Positions 28,070 through 36,881 of a stretch of 64,000 bases of DNA are shown here, one piece after another. The notes beneath the pieces were generated by a model that had not been told where the DNA came from, made no database searches, and saw only the letters and a list, made by a program, of their open reading frames with translations. Made by a program: the position numbers and the translations under genes. The stretch comes from Clostridioides difficile (GTDB lineage: Bacteria > Bacillota > Clostridia > Peptostreptococcales > Peptostreptococcaceae), in the NCBI GenBank assembly GCA_012955965.1, contig JABBZI010000018.1, forward strand, positions 1 to 64,000, in the 5' to 3' direction. Position 1 is the stretch's first letter. Every line of letters begins with the position of its first letter.

Positions 28070-28357
28070 TTATTCCTCTTTTGAAGCAAGAAATTTTTCT
28101 AGTGCTGTCTTGATTTCGTTGCGGTCAACAATATTACGAATTCCAATTATATCAAATTTTAAATTCTTCTTTTTTAATTCTTCAGCAACATCAATTAATG
28201 TTTCTATAGCATCTCCATTGAATCCATTTAATGAATCCAATGAACCATGTTCTACTTCGATTGGAAAGTTATTTTCTTTAATAATTTGTTGAGTCTTTAT
28301 TTTTAACATTAAACTTGAGCCAACTCCTGCTCTACATGCGATTAAAATTTTATACAT
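28070..28357 (-). CDS. PTS EIIB, ascorbate/lactose superfamily
   Basis: A 95-residue phosphocarrier. The start MYKILIACRAGVGSSLMLK has active-site Cys8 followed by the phosphate loop RAGVGSS. It passes phosphate to the incoming sugar with the EIIC encoded next. No separate EIIA gene is present; the domain at the C terminus of the upstream regulator could supply it. Confidence 0.88.
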   Translation of the reverse strand: MYKILIACRAGVGSSLMLKIKTQQIIKENNFPIEVEHGSLDSLNGFNGDAIETLIDVAEELKKKNLKFDIIGIRNIVDRNEIKTALEKFLASKEE

Positions 28358-28371
28358 AATTAAATCCTCCT

Positions 28372-30453
28372 TTATAGTTCGTGTTTTTTTATAAAATCAA
28401 TAATTTCTCTGCCTTCTTTAGCAGTATCTAACACTCTAAAAAATTCATCTTGCTCTAATAATTCAACCAGTTCAGACATAGCACGTAGATGACTATTATT
28501 ATCTACTGCGCTTAAACAAAATACATATTTTACTGGGTCATTTTCATCATTTCCAAACTCAATAGGGCTATCTAAAGTAGCAATACCTATTGCAATTTCT
28601 TTTGACCCAGCTTCTGGTCTAGCATGAGGAAGTGCTACATGTTTTGTAATTACTATGTATGGCCCAGATACTTTTGCTGAATCAATCATTGCATCTACAT
28701 ATCCCTCAGTTACTTTATTGTTTTCAACTAAGACAGAGGCTGATTGTCTAATAGCATCCTCCCAGTTCGTAGCTTTTACCTTTAATTTTATTAGTGTTTC
28801 ACTAGTAATCTCACTTAGCATAGGCCCATCTCCTTCCTTAGATGTAAAATTCTCTATTTGTGCAAAATAAGCTAATAACTCACTTGAAAGCAGACTTTCA
28901 GAAGTTACTTTTGCATATTTTTTTATTATATTCATAACCTCATCTATTTTAGGTTGTCTTAAGAAAATATCTCCCAATTGAATGTACACTTCACGTGTAA
29001 TCTTATACTTTTCTTTTGTGGTCATAACAGGACTTACTTTAATCACTGGCACATCTGTTTTTAAGCCTTCTGTGTTATAATTAGTAGTAAATACAATGTC
29101 TACAGGTTCACTGATATTTTCTAATCCAACTGATTCTGACATTAGGATAAAATGTAAGTCAGGAAATAAGTTTGTAAGTTCTGCATGTAAAATAGCTGAA
29201 CTCCCAACACCATTTGAACAAACTATTAATGCTATTCTTTTTCTAAAATTATCAAACTCTTTTTTATTTGAGAAAAGAGTTGCAAAATGCATTGTTAAGT
29301 ATGCTAACTCTTCTTCTTGAATTTCTTCTCCAAATAACCCACAAAACTCTTTCATTGCATTACTTACAATTCTATAGACTAATCTATATTCTTCTTTTAC
29401 CTTTTCACAAATTGGATTATAAATAGGTAATTTAAATAAAAGTCTGTAGTAGGCTGGTCTAAAATGAGAATATAATTGTTTAAATATCTTTTCTTGACTT
29501 ATATAATAAACTCCACTTAAATATCCAAATTTTGTCATCATTTTATTTACAATCTCTGAAATTACAGCCTTATCTTCTGTATCTTCTTCATAATTTCCTA
29601 CTGATATACCTAAAATCCAAGCACTAATATACATTATATTATGAGGTCTTATATTTTCTTCACTTTCATATACTTCTAACAATTCCTTAGCAAATTTATA
29701 TTCTTTCATTGAACTCATGACTGCAATATTAGGGATATCTATATTTTCTTGAGTAACTATTCTAGTCGAACACATCCTTGCTTTTAAAAAGATAAATATA
29801 TAAATAAATTCTATTAATCTATCTTCAACAAAATTAATTTCGTATCTTTTTATGAGTTTTACTATAATCTTTTTGGCTTCTTCAAATTTATCTAGATTGT
29901 ATTCTTCAATAAAAATATCAAATACTCTTGAACTTTTCTCATTAGACAAAGTTTCTATAATATTCTTAATGAGTACTCTTCTAATTTCCATTTCATTTCC
30001 AACTAAATAATAACCATTTATACGATTATTCTTGATTTCAATACCCTTTTTTTCAAGACTTGGTATTAAATCTTTAAAATCAAGATTTACAGTAGACCTA
30101 CTCACTTTTATAGAGTTTGTAAAATGGTTAATTGAGATGTCCTCCATGTTAATAAAAAGCATTAGATACATATATAAAAGTCTTTCTTCTTTACTAAAGT
30201 AATAAGTGTTCTTAGAATAGTTTTTTTCTAGAATTTCTTTAATAGCTTTTTTGGTTTCTTTTCTAACGATAATATCTTTATCAGCTCTTAAATATATAAG
30301 TGGTACTTTTTTTACTTTAAGCATGTCATTGATTTTATTTATTCTATAAGTAATTTGTCTCTTTGATGAGTTAGATTCCTCTTGTAATCCATTCGTTGTA
30401 ATCAATGTGCTATTTAATAAAATCTGGAGAATCGATACAATTTCTTTGTCCAC
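28372..30453 (-). CDS. PRD-type transcriptional regulator with EIIB and EIIA domains
   Basis: A 693-residue protein with BglG/MtlR layout: N-terminal HTH domains (about 1-165), two PTS regulation domains (about 180-390), an EIIB-like domain (ALIVCSNGVGSSAIL, Cys near 410) and an EIIA type-2 domain (about 530-690) with HVALPHARPE holding the phosphorylatable His. It senses PTS phosphorylation and most likely activates its own operon. Translation starts at a GTG with AGGG upstream. Its EIIA domain may also energise the operon's EIIB. Confidence 0.87.
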   Translation of the reverse strand: MDKEIVSILQILLNSTLITTNGLQEESNSSKRQITYRINKINDMLKVKKVPLIYLRADKDIIVRKETKKAIKEILEKNYSKNTYYFSKEERLLYMYLMLFINMEDISINHFTNSIKVSRSTVNLDFKDLIPSLEKKGIEIKNNRINGYYLVGNEMEIRRVLIKNIIETLSNEKSSRVFDIFIEEYNLDKFEEAKKIIVKLIKRYEINFVEDRLIEFIYIFIFLKARMCSTRIVTQENIDIPNIAVMSSMKEYKFAKELLEVYESEENIRPHNIMYISAWILGISVGNYEEDTEDKAVISEIVNKMMTKFGYLSGVYYISQEKIFKQLYSHFRPAYYRLLFKLPIYNPICEKVKEEYRLVYRIVSNAMKEFCGLFGEEIQEEELAYLTMHFATLFSNKKEFDNFRKRIALIVCSNGVGSSAILHAELTNLFPDLHFILMSESVGLENISEPVDIVFTTNYNTEGLKTDVPVIKVSPVMTTKEKYKITREVYIQLGDIFLRQPKIDEVMNIIKKYAKVTSESLLSSELLAYFAQIENFTSKEGDGPMLSEITSETLIKLKVKATNWEDAIRQSASVLVENNKVTEGYVDAMIDSAKVSGPYIVITKHVALPHARPEAGSKEIAIGIATLDSPIEFGNDENDPVKYVFCLSAVDNNSHLRAMSELVELLEQDEFFRVLDTAKEGREIIDFIKKHEL

Positions 30454-30568
30454 TACTGTTAATCCCTACTTTCTTATTAAGATTAGTCTTCATATTATCA
30501 TTGGATTCTTTCATCACCTCCACAATATTTATTTTATTGGAGAATTTTAATGTTTTCAATTTCATTTA

Positions 30569-30617
30569 AGTATAACTTTTGTTTTAGATTAAGACAAAAA
30601 TTATACTTATCTAAAAC
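30569..30617. repeat. Two overlapping inverted repeats, candidate operator
   Basis: AAGTATAA-x-TTTTGT (30569-30583) pairs with ACAAAA-x-TTATACTT (30594-30608). GTTTTAGAT (30581-30589) pairs perfectly with ATCTAAAAC (30609-30617). The two stems share bases, so they exclude each other in RNA. They could be an activator site or an alternating leader structure for the PTS operon. Confidence 0.6.
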
Positions 30618-30650
30618 AGATACTATAGTACAACTGTAAATTTTATAAAT

Positions 30651-30676
30651 AAAAAAGGTTTCTTTAGTAAAGAAAC
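30651..30676 (-). terminator. Hairpin with T run, possible leader attenuator
   Basis: GTTTCTTT-AGT-AAAGAAAC (30658-30676) is followed on the minus strand by CTTTTTTATT. It lies about 200 bp before the PTS regulator, so it is either a second terminator of the upstream gene or an attenuator. Confidence 0.75.
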
Positions 30677-30734
30677 ACAAGAAAAGTGATTAAAATAATA
30701 AAAATTATATTCAATTTTAATATATTATTCCAAC

Positions 30735-30774
30735 TAAAAAAGCACATTAATTTAAAATAAAATTGATGTGCTTT
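30735..30774 (-). terminator. Terminator of isochorismatase gene
   Basis: AAAGCACAT (30739-30747) pairs with ATGTGCTTT (30766-30774), followed on the minus strand by TTTTTTAG. Confidence 0.85.
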
Positions 30775-30944
30775 ACACTACTTATATAATTTTAATACAT
30801 TAGATTTGTTTATTAATTTGTACTCTAGTATTCTTTTTCTGAAGTTAATTTATCTAAATACAAGATTCAGTAATTTATACTTATTATGATTTTAATATTT
30901 TAAACCAAGTAGGTTAAATTCTTTTTATTATAAATAGTCTATAT

Positions 30945-31466
30945 TTACTTCATTCTTTTAAGTGTTTCATCCAATGAAATGCATTCTGCATATCTTCCAT
31001 TCCATATAAATTCATTGTAGTATTTATATGATTGTTCTGCTGACATAAATGAATTATCAATAGTTGTATTTGAATAAGCTGGAACTATTATATTAAAACC
31101 ATGTTCAAATCCACATTTTATAGTTGAATCGATACAATAGTCTGTTTGAAGCCCAACGATAATTATATCTTTTTCGCCCTTATTGGTTAAATATTCTAAT
31201 AGACCAGTTCCCTTAAAAGCACTGTTTACTTTCTTATCAAATATTTTTTCTTTATCGTAAGGTTTAAATTTTTCATATATCTCAAAACCACTTTTACCTT
31301 TAGTTAACTCATTTTCAGTCCCATCATCATGACGTACATATATTACTTCTATGTTACGTTTTCTAGCTTTATCAATTAAGTTTTCTACATTTGCTATAAA
31401 CCCATTAAAATTATATAACTTTTCGTTCGTTATTAGTTTTTGTGTATCGACTACCAATAAAACCAT
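30945..31466 (-). CDS. Isochorismatase-family cysteine hydrolase
   Basis: A 173-residue protein. The triad is visible: D7 in LLVVDTQK, K79 in FDKKVNSAF, C111 in QTDYCIDST. Relatives hydrolyse nicotinamide, ureidoacrylate or other amides. It follows the LVIVD/flavoprotein cluster by 135 bp on the same strand and may be its last member; the terminator at 30735-30774 closes the unit. Confidence 0.87.
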   Translation of the reverse strand: MVLLVVDTQKLITNEKLYNFNGFIANVENLIDKARKRNIEVIYVRHDDGTENELTKGKSGFEIYEKFKPYDKEKIFDKKVNSAFKGTGLLEYLTNKGEKDIIIVGLQTDYCIDSTIKCGFEHGFNIIVPAYSNTTIDNSFMSAEQSYKYYNEFIWNGRYAECISLDETLKRMK

Positions 31467-31600
31467 ATTTACTCCTCCTTGGATGTTATTTTAAAATTTC
31501 TTTATATTTTACCATAAAAAGTAAATACAATCTTATATACTGTCTACATATTTTTAATAATGATTCTTTACTTTAAGATACTCATACACACATTTAATTT

Positions 31601-32449
31601 TTATCTCATTGGGATATATCCGCGATACTGTGAATATGCATCCATAGTTGCTATATCACCTAAGAATACTGATGCGATATTAAATTGTGGTTTTAAATAT
31701 GGAAACTCCTCTTCTTGTGCCCATTCTGGCTTTTTAATAAATGATTTTGCATCTTCAACTACAGCTTTATACCACTCTTCTTCTCCTTCAAACCATAGTT
31801 CTATTACACGGTCAAAGGCAGTTGCTCCATAGTTAATCGTGATTTTACTACTAACAAAACGATTAATATAGCAACAGTTCGTAAAGTATGGAACTATCTC
31901 ATCATAGAACCATTTTTCTCCTTCTTCTTTTGAAATCCCATCTGGATACTTAATCATAAATTGCCAACGATAGTTTGGTCCATCTTGTACAGTACGTCCT
32001 TTTCCTCTAAAATCTTCTTCCCAGTTTATTGGAACAAAAGCAAATATAAATGGTGGACATCCATTGTCACCACCTACTGCACGTCCTACATCTCCACTTT
32101 TTGCATTCTCATGAACCTTTTTATTCTCCACATCTGGTATACATCCTTGCCAACGAAGAACATCCATAGGCATGTATTCTGTCATAATTCTATTTGCCAT
32201 TTCAGGCATATGTTCATCCACAAGCCAATAATGCTCTGTTAATTGCATCTTACGTACACCAAAACGCTCTCCTTCATTTGGTGTGGGATATGCCTGATAA
32301 AAAGCATATTTAGTGCAGTATGGTCCAAAATTACTAATACTATCTGGAATATGATAGCGATATAACCAATCCATTAATTTGGGTCTATATTCTTCTTTAG
32401 CAAGCCCTACATATATTAAACTTCTCATTATTTTAAATTCAAATCCCAT
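31601..32449 (-). CDS. Uncharacterised protein, apparently duplicated EthD-like fold
   Basis: 282 residues from the ATG at 32449 (GGAGGG upstream). Two segments each look like a strand-helix-helix-strand unit: about 9-105 (opening RSLIYVGLAKEEYRPKL) and about 130-235 (opening FIFAFVPINWEEDF). This recalls tandem dimeric alpha/beta-barrel domains of the EthD or monooxygenase class. Conserved-looking His/Tyr/Trp residues (TEHYWLVDEHMPEM) could form a pocket. No signal peptide. It is the fifth gene of the LVIVD cluster, so it is likely an enzyme or binding protein for that pathway. I do not recognise the family with certainty. Confidence 0.5.
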   Translation of the reverse strand: MGFEFKIMRSLIYVGLAKEEYRPKLMDWLYRYHIPDSISNFGPYCTKYAFYQAYPTPNEGERFGVRKMQLTEHYWLVDEHMPEMANRIMTEYMPMDVLRWQGCIPDVENKKVHENAKSGDVGRAVGGDNGCPPFIFAFVPINWEEDFRGKGRTVQDGPNYRWQFMIKYPDGISKEEGEKWFYDEIVPYFTNCCYINRFVSSKITINYGATAFDRVIELWFEGEEEWYKAVVEDAKSFIKKPEWAQEEEFPYLKPQFNIASVFLGDIATMDAYSQYRGYIPMR

Positions 32450-32485
32450 AAACACCCTCCTATAATCAAATTATATTCACATGCT

Positions 32486-32998
32486 TCAATTTTCCGTTGT
32501 TTTATCTTTGTTTAAAATACCCCTAGTAAACAAATCTACACCTGCTCCCACATACCACACTCCTACTGCCATAGCTATAGCAATTTGAATACAAATGCCC
32601 TCTAAGTTAACAAGACTTTCACCTGTCATAATAGTTAGACCTATCGCCCAACCACAAAGCCATGATGGTAAGAAAATTATTTTTTCAAATAAAGATGCAA
32701 TTATAACTGCAAAGAATCCTAAAATACTAAGCGTTAAAAATAATTCTAGGTTTTGATTGAGATTTATATATTCCATAATTAAAATAGCCAATATTGCCCA
32801 CAAATCTCCACACCAAAAACCAATCATTATTTTTAATCCATCTTTTTGTTTATTACCATTAGTTACATATAATCCTGCACAAATTAATGCTACAGCGCCA
32901 GTTTTTATTCCTATGTAAGGTGCTAACACTGCCCATAAAGGAGGTAATAAAGCAATCCCTATGGATAGTGTTAATATTTCTTTTTTCTTTCTATCCAT
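32486..32998 (-). CDS. DUF1097-like membrane protein
   Basis: A 170-residue protein with about five or six hydrophobic segments; GALALICAG-type helices and LPSWLCGWAIGL recall the DUF1097 family (YcdZ), whose role is unknown. The start ATG overlaps the last eight bases of the small membrane gene upstream (ATGGATAG), suggesting translational coupling. Probably a transporter partner for the cluster's substrate. Confidence 0.62.
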   Translation of the reverse strand: MDRKKKEILTLSIGIALLPPLWAVLAPYIGIKTGAVALICAGLYVTNGNKQKDGLKIMIGFWCGDLWAILAILIMEYINLNQNLELFLTLSILGFFAVIIASLFEKIIFLPSWLCGWAIGLTIMTGESLVNLEGICIQIAIAMAVGVWYVGAGVDLFTRGILNKDKTTEN

Positions 32999-33200
32999 TT
33001 TCTATATTGTAATTAGTATATTTTCTAGCTTGCATTTTCTCTACTAACTTACTTGCTATTAGATTTACAATCATAGATACTATAAAATAAATTAGGCATA
33101 GTGGCATCATTAGTGCTACAGTTGATTTGATAAGAATTATGGGGATATTTTTAACTGTATTAATAACTACAGTTTGTCTAAAACTTGACTTATTTTTCAT
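32991..33200 (-). CDS. Small membrane protein of LVIVD cluster
   Basis: A 69-residue protein with one long hydrophobic stretch (about 18-52), which may be two helices, and a charged tail. TAGGAGG precedes the ATG. It overlaps the DUF1097-like gene by eight bases, so the two are likely subunits of one membrane complex. No family is recognised. Confidence 0.6.
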   Translation of the reverse strand: MKNKSSFRQTVVINTVKNIPIILIKSTVALMMPLCLIYFIVSMIVNLIASKLVEKMQARKYTNYNIENG

Positions 33201-33249
33201 ATAATAGGCCTCCTACAACACGCCTTAAAAAAGAGACTTTATATTTCAA

Positions 33250-34206
33250 TTATTCTCCTAATGAAGCTTCGACTTGCTTTTCTTTAGTCAATGGCTCTAT
33301 AAAATTGTAAGCTACTTTTCTTTCTTTAAACTCTGTTGTTTTACGAACTTCTGCATAATGACCTTCCATTCGCTTAATATCATCACCATGTATAAACTTG
33401 CCTGGTAAAGTATCATGAGCATGACCTAATTGCTCTTCTGGAAAATTAAATATAGTTTTTCCACTTGCTGTATCTAACTCCCCAACTATACCACATAGTG
33501 CACATATTGATTTTTTAGTACCTGGTTCAAGGTAGAATAATCTATTATGACAATGTGGACAGACCCCCTCTTCTCCTTGGTATGAAGCTTTTTCGAAATC
33601 CTTTGATGCTTCAACTATATTTATACCTATTTGGCGAACTTGAGCAAGTTTTTCATCATTCATGACTAGTTCTTTTGCCCATGGGAACCAAGCATTATCT
33701 ATCACTTTCCACATTGGTATTAGAGCTAGCATAGCATGTTCACATTGAACTCTTGTACCCCAGTCTGAGCCACCTATTCCCATAAATGATACTACTTTAT
33801 CTTTAAGCATTCTTGGGTCTGGTATTTTTCCTCCTGTAGCTTCTGCAACTTTTGTTCCTATAATATTATTTCCTTTATCCACTCTTGGCCCAAAACGGTC
33901 CATTATAGTATGAAATAATCCTGATGCTCCTTCTTCGAATATTGGGTCTGAGAATACTATCCCATCTGCATCTTTTATTTTATCAAGTAACCATTCAAAG
34001 TCATCTTTTAGTATACACATACTACCTTTTCCAGATAATAAAGTCTTAACACATGCACAACACCCAGTACAATGTTTAATATTAAGGGATGACATTTGAA
34101 TAAATTCTACTTCAGCTCCTACTTCTTGAGCTCCTTTAAGTGCCACTTTACACATTGTGTCATTATTTCCGTTTTTTGTTCCAAAAGAAATACCTAATAT
34201 TTTCAT
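33250..34206 (-). CDS. Flavodoxin-fold Fe-S oxidoreductase with C-terminal zinc ribbon
   Basis: A 318-residue protein. Residues 1 to about 200 form an NADPH-dependent FMN-reductase-like fold (MKILGISFGTKNGNNDTMC for FMN phosphate). The cysteine cluster HCTGCCACVKT...SMC (about 47-67) resembles the compact [4Fe-4S] motif of iron-sulfur flavoproteins. Near 215-240, CPHCHNRL...CALCG forms an extra zinc ribbon or rubredoxin-like site, unusual for this family. It probably transfers electrons in the pathway run by its cluster. Confidence 0.77.
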   Translation of the reverse strand: MKILGISFGTKNGNNDTMCKVALKGAQEVGAEVEFIQMSSLNIKHCTGCCACVKTLLSGKGSMCILKDDFEWLLDKIKDADGIVFSDPIFEEGASGLFHTIMDRFGPRVDKGNNIIGTKVAEATGGKIPDPRMLKDKVVSFMGIGGSDWGTRVQCEHAMLALIPMWKVIDNAWFPWAKELVMNDEKLAQVRQIGINIVEASKDFEKASYQGEEGVCPHCHNRLFYLEPGTKKSICALCGIVGELDTASGKTIFNFPEEQLGHAHDTLPGKFIHGDDIKRMEGHYAEVRKTTEFKERKVAYNFIEPLTKEKQVEASLGE

Positions 34207-34232
34207 ATTTAACTCTCCCTCTTTTGTATTTA

Positions 34233-35621
34233 CTAATCTTCTTTCATTTTTAATATATAGAACCCATCATCTAGAGCATCTATAATGATGTATCCTCTAT
34301 CATCAACAATAATGTCTTCTGTTACTGCTAAACGTGGTCCAGGGAATCCTGGAAAATAAGACTCTTCTGGTGTTTTATTTGGATTTGGTGGTATAAAATA
34401 TGCTAATTCTTTGATATAATATGGGTCTGATACATCGTAAACTCTTAAACCTGCATGGAAATAACAGCAATACACTCTATCTCCTCTTTGCTCTAGCCAT
34501 GGCTTATTATCCATTGGCTCATGAAGGTTATGTGGTCCAAATGGTCCTGGTTTCCCTAGTCCTGCAACGTTAAAATTAGGATAAGGAAAATCTTTTGGTA
34601 CTTCAGGATATGGGAATTGAGCAATTAATGTTGGTTTTGTTGGATTACTAACATCAACCATATGTATATTATTCATAGCTTGCACATCTGTAATATTTTC
34701 TGGTTCAAAAAACTGAAAACGTTCTCCTTCATTTTGGACAACAACCAAATCCCTTCCTGGTAATGGTAGTGCTGTATGAGTTCTTGCTCCTGCAAGTCTA
34801 CTAGAAAATGCAGGCATAAATGGTAATTCACCCAAACATCTTGGTCTTGTTAAATCCTCAACATCTAGCACAACTAAACCAGCTCCACCATAACCACAAT
34901 AGGCCTTTTTATCTCTTACAAATGGAGGTCCATGAAGCCATCCTTTATCCATAAATTCTGGACAATGAGGTGCTCCTGGATTAAATGTTCTATTTGGATA
35001 CCCATCTGCATATTGGTTTGGTCTCCACCACTTACCTATCTCTACTGGATTAGCTGGGTCTATTATATCTATTATTCTATAAATCATTCCTTCAAATCCA
35101 ATACAGTCGCTTGATAAATGTACATATCTTCCACCATTATACATAAATCTATGAACACCCATTACATGCTTCAATCCACAATCCCAATATCCTAAAAACT
35201 TAGGATTTAGAGGGTCCTCTTTTAAACTATATATTCTAATTCCCGCTTCACACTTAATACTTTCTAATTTAGCCTGGTCAACAAGTGCTCCTGGCCCACT
35301 TCCACAGCTCATGGCTACTATCATTAAATCATCTGCTATTTGAATTTTTGGAGTTGTTGTTGTAGGATATTCTTTTGGATCTAACATTTGAAAGTGTTTA
35401 ATAAATTTTGGATTATAAGGATTTGTAATATCACTAATCATTACTCCATTCTTTTTACTTCCCCCAAAACAACACCCATATAAATAATACTTCTCGTCTC
35501 TTTTATAAAGTGCCATTTGAAACATTCCACAAGTTCCATCTAAGTTATTAAAGGAACAAACTTCAAGGTTTTTAATATACCCGTTATTACCTTTACCTTT
35601 TGCATAAAATTTATCTTCCAT
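34233..35621 (-). CDS. LVIVD-repeat beta-propeller protein
   Basis: A 462-residue protein with at least six repeats of the LVIVD type: GVMISDITNPYNPKFI, GIRIYSLKEDPLNPKFL, IYRIIDIIDPANPVEIG, GLVVLDVEDLTRPRCLG, IHMVDVSNPTKPTLI and LRVYDVSDPYYIKELA. No signal peptide is visible, so it is cytoplasmic, unlike many exported LVIVD proteins. His-rich loops (LPGRDLVV, FGPHNLHEP) may bind a ligand. It is the first gene of the cluster and faces the LysR gene. The function is unknown. Confidence 0.78.
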   Translation of the reverse strand: MEDKFYAKGKGNNGYIKNLEVCSFNNLDGTCGMFQMALYKRDEKYYLYGCCFGGSKKNGVMISDITNPYNPKFIKHFQMLDPKEYPTTTTPKIQIADDLMIVAMSCGSGPGALVDQAKLESIKCEAGIRIYSLKEDPLNPKFLGYWDCGLKHVMGVHRFMYNGGRYVHLSSDCIGFEGMIYRIIDIIDPANPVEIGKWWRPNQYADGYPNRTFNPGAPHCPEFMDKGWLHGPPFVRDKKAYCGYGGAGLVVLDVEDLTRPRCLGELPFMPAFSSRLAGARTHTALPLPGRDLVVVQNEGERFQFFEPENITDVQAMNNIHMVDVSNPTKPTLIAQFPYPEVPKDFPYPNFNVAGLGKPGPFGPHNLHEPMDNKPWLEQRGDRVYCCYFHAGLRVYDVSDPYYIKELAYFIPPNPNKTPEESYFPGFPGPRLAVTEDIIVDDRGYIIIDALDDGFYILKMKED

Positions 35622-35891
35622 TTTTTCTCCTTTCTTATTTGAGTTATTATCAATTGATATACTTTCATTTTATGGGATAAACCCAGTCAAATCCAATATC
35701 GTTTTTATGGGAATATATAAGTTATTCTTATTAATAAATTTATAAAATTTAATGTAAATACATATTTAAACATATATTTTTATACAAATATTTTCTAATA
35801 TTATTTAAAAGTAAGTTTCCTTATACTATAATAAGTTTTAATTATATAACTAATGTTTACAAGCAAGATAAGTTTAAAAAGGGGTGATTCT
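35622..35891. promoter_or_regulatory. Divergent promoter region, LVIVD cluster and LysR gene
   Basis: 270 bp between the two outward-reading units. It contains a perfect 12-bp palindrome, TATCAATTGATA (35648-35659), close to the LVIVD start, of the size and place a LysR regulator might use. I could not assign promoter boxes. Confidence 0.5.
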
Positions 35892-36773
35892 TTGAATACT
35901 AAACAATTAGAATATTTTATATCTGTAGCAGAAAATCTAAGTTTTACCAAAACAGCCGAAAAATTTTATATTTCTCAAACTGCTGTTACTCAACAAATTA
36001 AAGCCTTAGAAGAACAGATACATGTAACTCTGTTTACAAGAAGTAAACGACATGTTGAACTGACTCCAGCTGGAAAAGTTTTTTTATCTGAAGCGCGTAC
36101 CATAATAAAAAATATCAATGATGCTATTGCAAAAACACAACAATTTGCAAATGGTTTTTCTGGAACCTTAAGCATTGGAATTTTAATCGGATATGAAAAA
36201 AACAAACTTCAACAATATTTAAAAGAATTTTCTCATACATACCCTAACATATCTATGGAACTCTGTACTAATGAGATGACTGAGCTTTTAAACTTAGTGA
36301 AAAATAATTTTATGGACCTTGCTTTTGTTATTAATCCAGAGAATCAACCATTAAAAGGTTTTGAATATAAAACTGTAGCAAGATATTCTTTAGTCGCCCT
36401 TTTGCCCTCTGGACATCCACTTTGTAATAAAGAGCGTATCGATTTAATTGAGTTACAACATGAGAAATTTATTTTTGTAAAGGAAACAGGAAATGAATAT
36501 GGTCAAAAATCTATGATACAAGATAGATATCGTGAGGCAGGATTTGTACCTAATGTGGTACAACGCTCAAATGACCTCAATACTATTGAATCTCTAGTAG
36601 CCTCTAATATGGGTGTATCCATATTACCTTCATTTTGTGCTGTAGGTAATATGATAGAGCATGATATTGCAATTGTACCTATAAAAGAAGTACAAGATAG
36701 AATTGAAGTTGTAGTTGTATGGAATAAAAACAATACAAACCCAGCATTAGAAAAATTTATTTCTATAATATAA
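35892..36773 (+). CDS. LysR-family regulator of LVIVD cluster
   Basis: 293 residues. The N-terminal winged HTH is MNTKQLEYFISVAENLSFTK, then TAEKFYISQTAVTQQIKALE; the substrate-binding domain starts near 90. TTG 35892 is the start: AGGGGTGAT lies seven bases upstream and the protein then opens as LysR proteins do; the longer frame to 35853 adds an odd head. It is divergent from the LVIVD cluster, the classical arrangement for a LysR activator that senses the pathway substrate. Confidence 0.87.
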   Translation: MNTKQLEYFISVAENLSFTKTAEKFYISQTAVTQQIKALEEQIHVTLFTRSKRHVELTPAGKVFLSEARTIIKNINDAIAKTQQFANGFSGTLSIGILIGYEKNKLQQYLKEFSHTYPNISMELCTNEMTELLNLVKNNFMDLAFVINPENQPLKGFEYKTVARYSLVALLPSGHPLCNKERIDLIELQHEKFIFVKETGNEYGQKSMIQDRYREAGFVPNVVQRSNDLNTIESLVASNMGVSILPSFCAVGNMIEHDIAIVPIKEVQDRIEVVVVWNKNNTNPALEKFISII

Positions 36774-36796
36774 AATTAATTAATATTGATTATAAA

Positions 36797-36832
36797 AATA
36801 GCATTAGCCATTTTTCCATGATTAATGCTATT
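36797..36832. terminator. Bidirectional terminator
   Basis: AATAGCATTA (36797-36806) pairs with TAATGCTATT (36823-36832), with T-rich DNA on both sides. It sits between the converging LysR and AraC genes. Confidence 0.8.
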
Positions 36833-36881
36833 CTTTATTCTTCATTTTTTAAACTTTATTCTATATAAAAATACTATCTTG

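Larger units (their letters stand above)
30454..30944. promoter_or_regulatory. Regulatory spacer upstream of PTS operon
   Basis: 491 bp containing two hairpins that end transcription (30651-30676 and 30735-30774) and overlapping inverted repeats at 30569-30617. No gene is seen. The PTS operon promoter should lie here, but I could not fix its boxes. Confidence 0.6.

Noticed and set aside
35648-35659. TATCAATTGATA palindrome as a proven LysR operator
   Set aside because: One short palindrome in A+T-rich DNA is weak evidence; listed only as a candidate within the divergent region.
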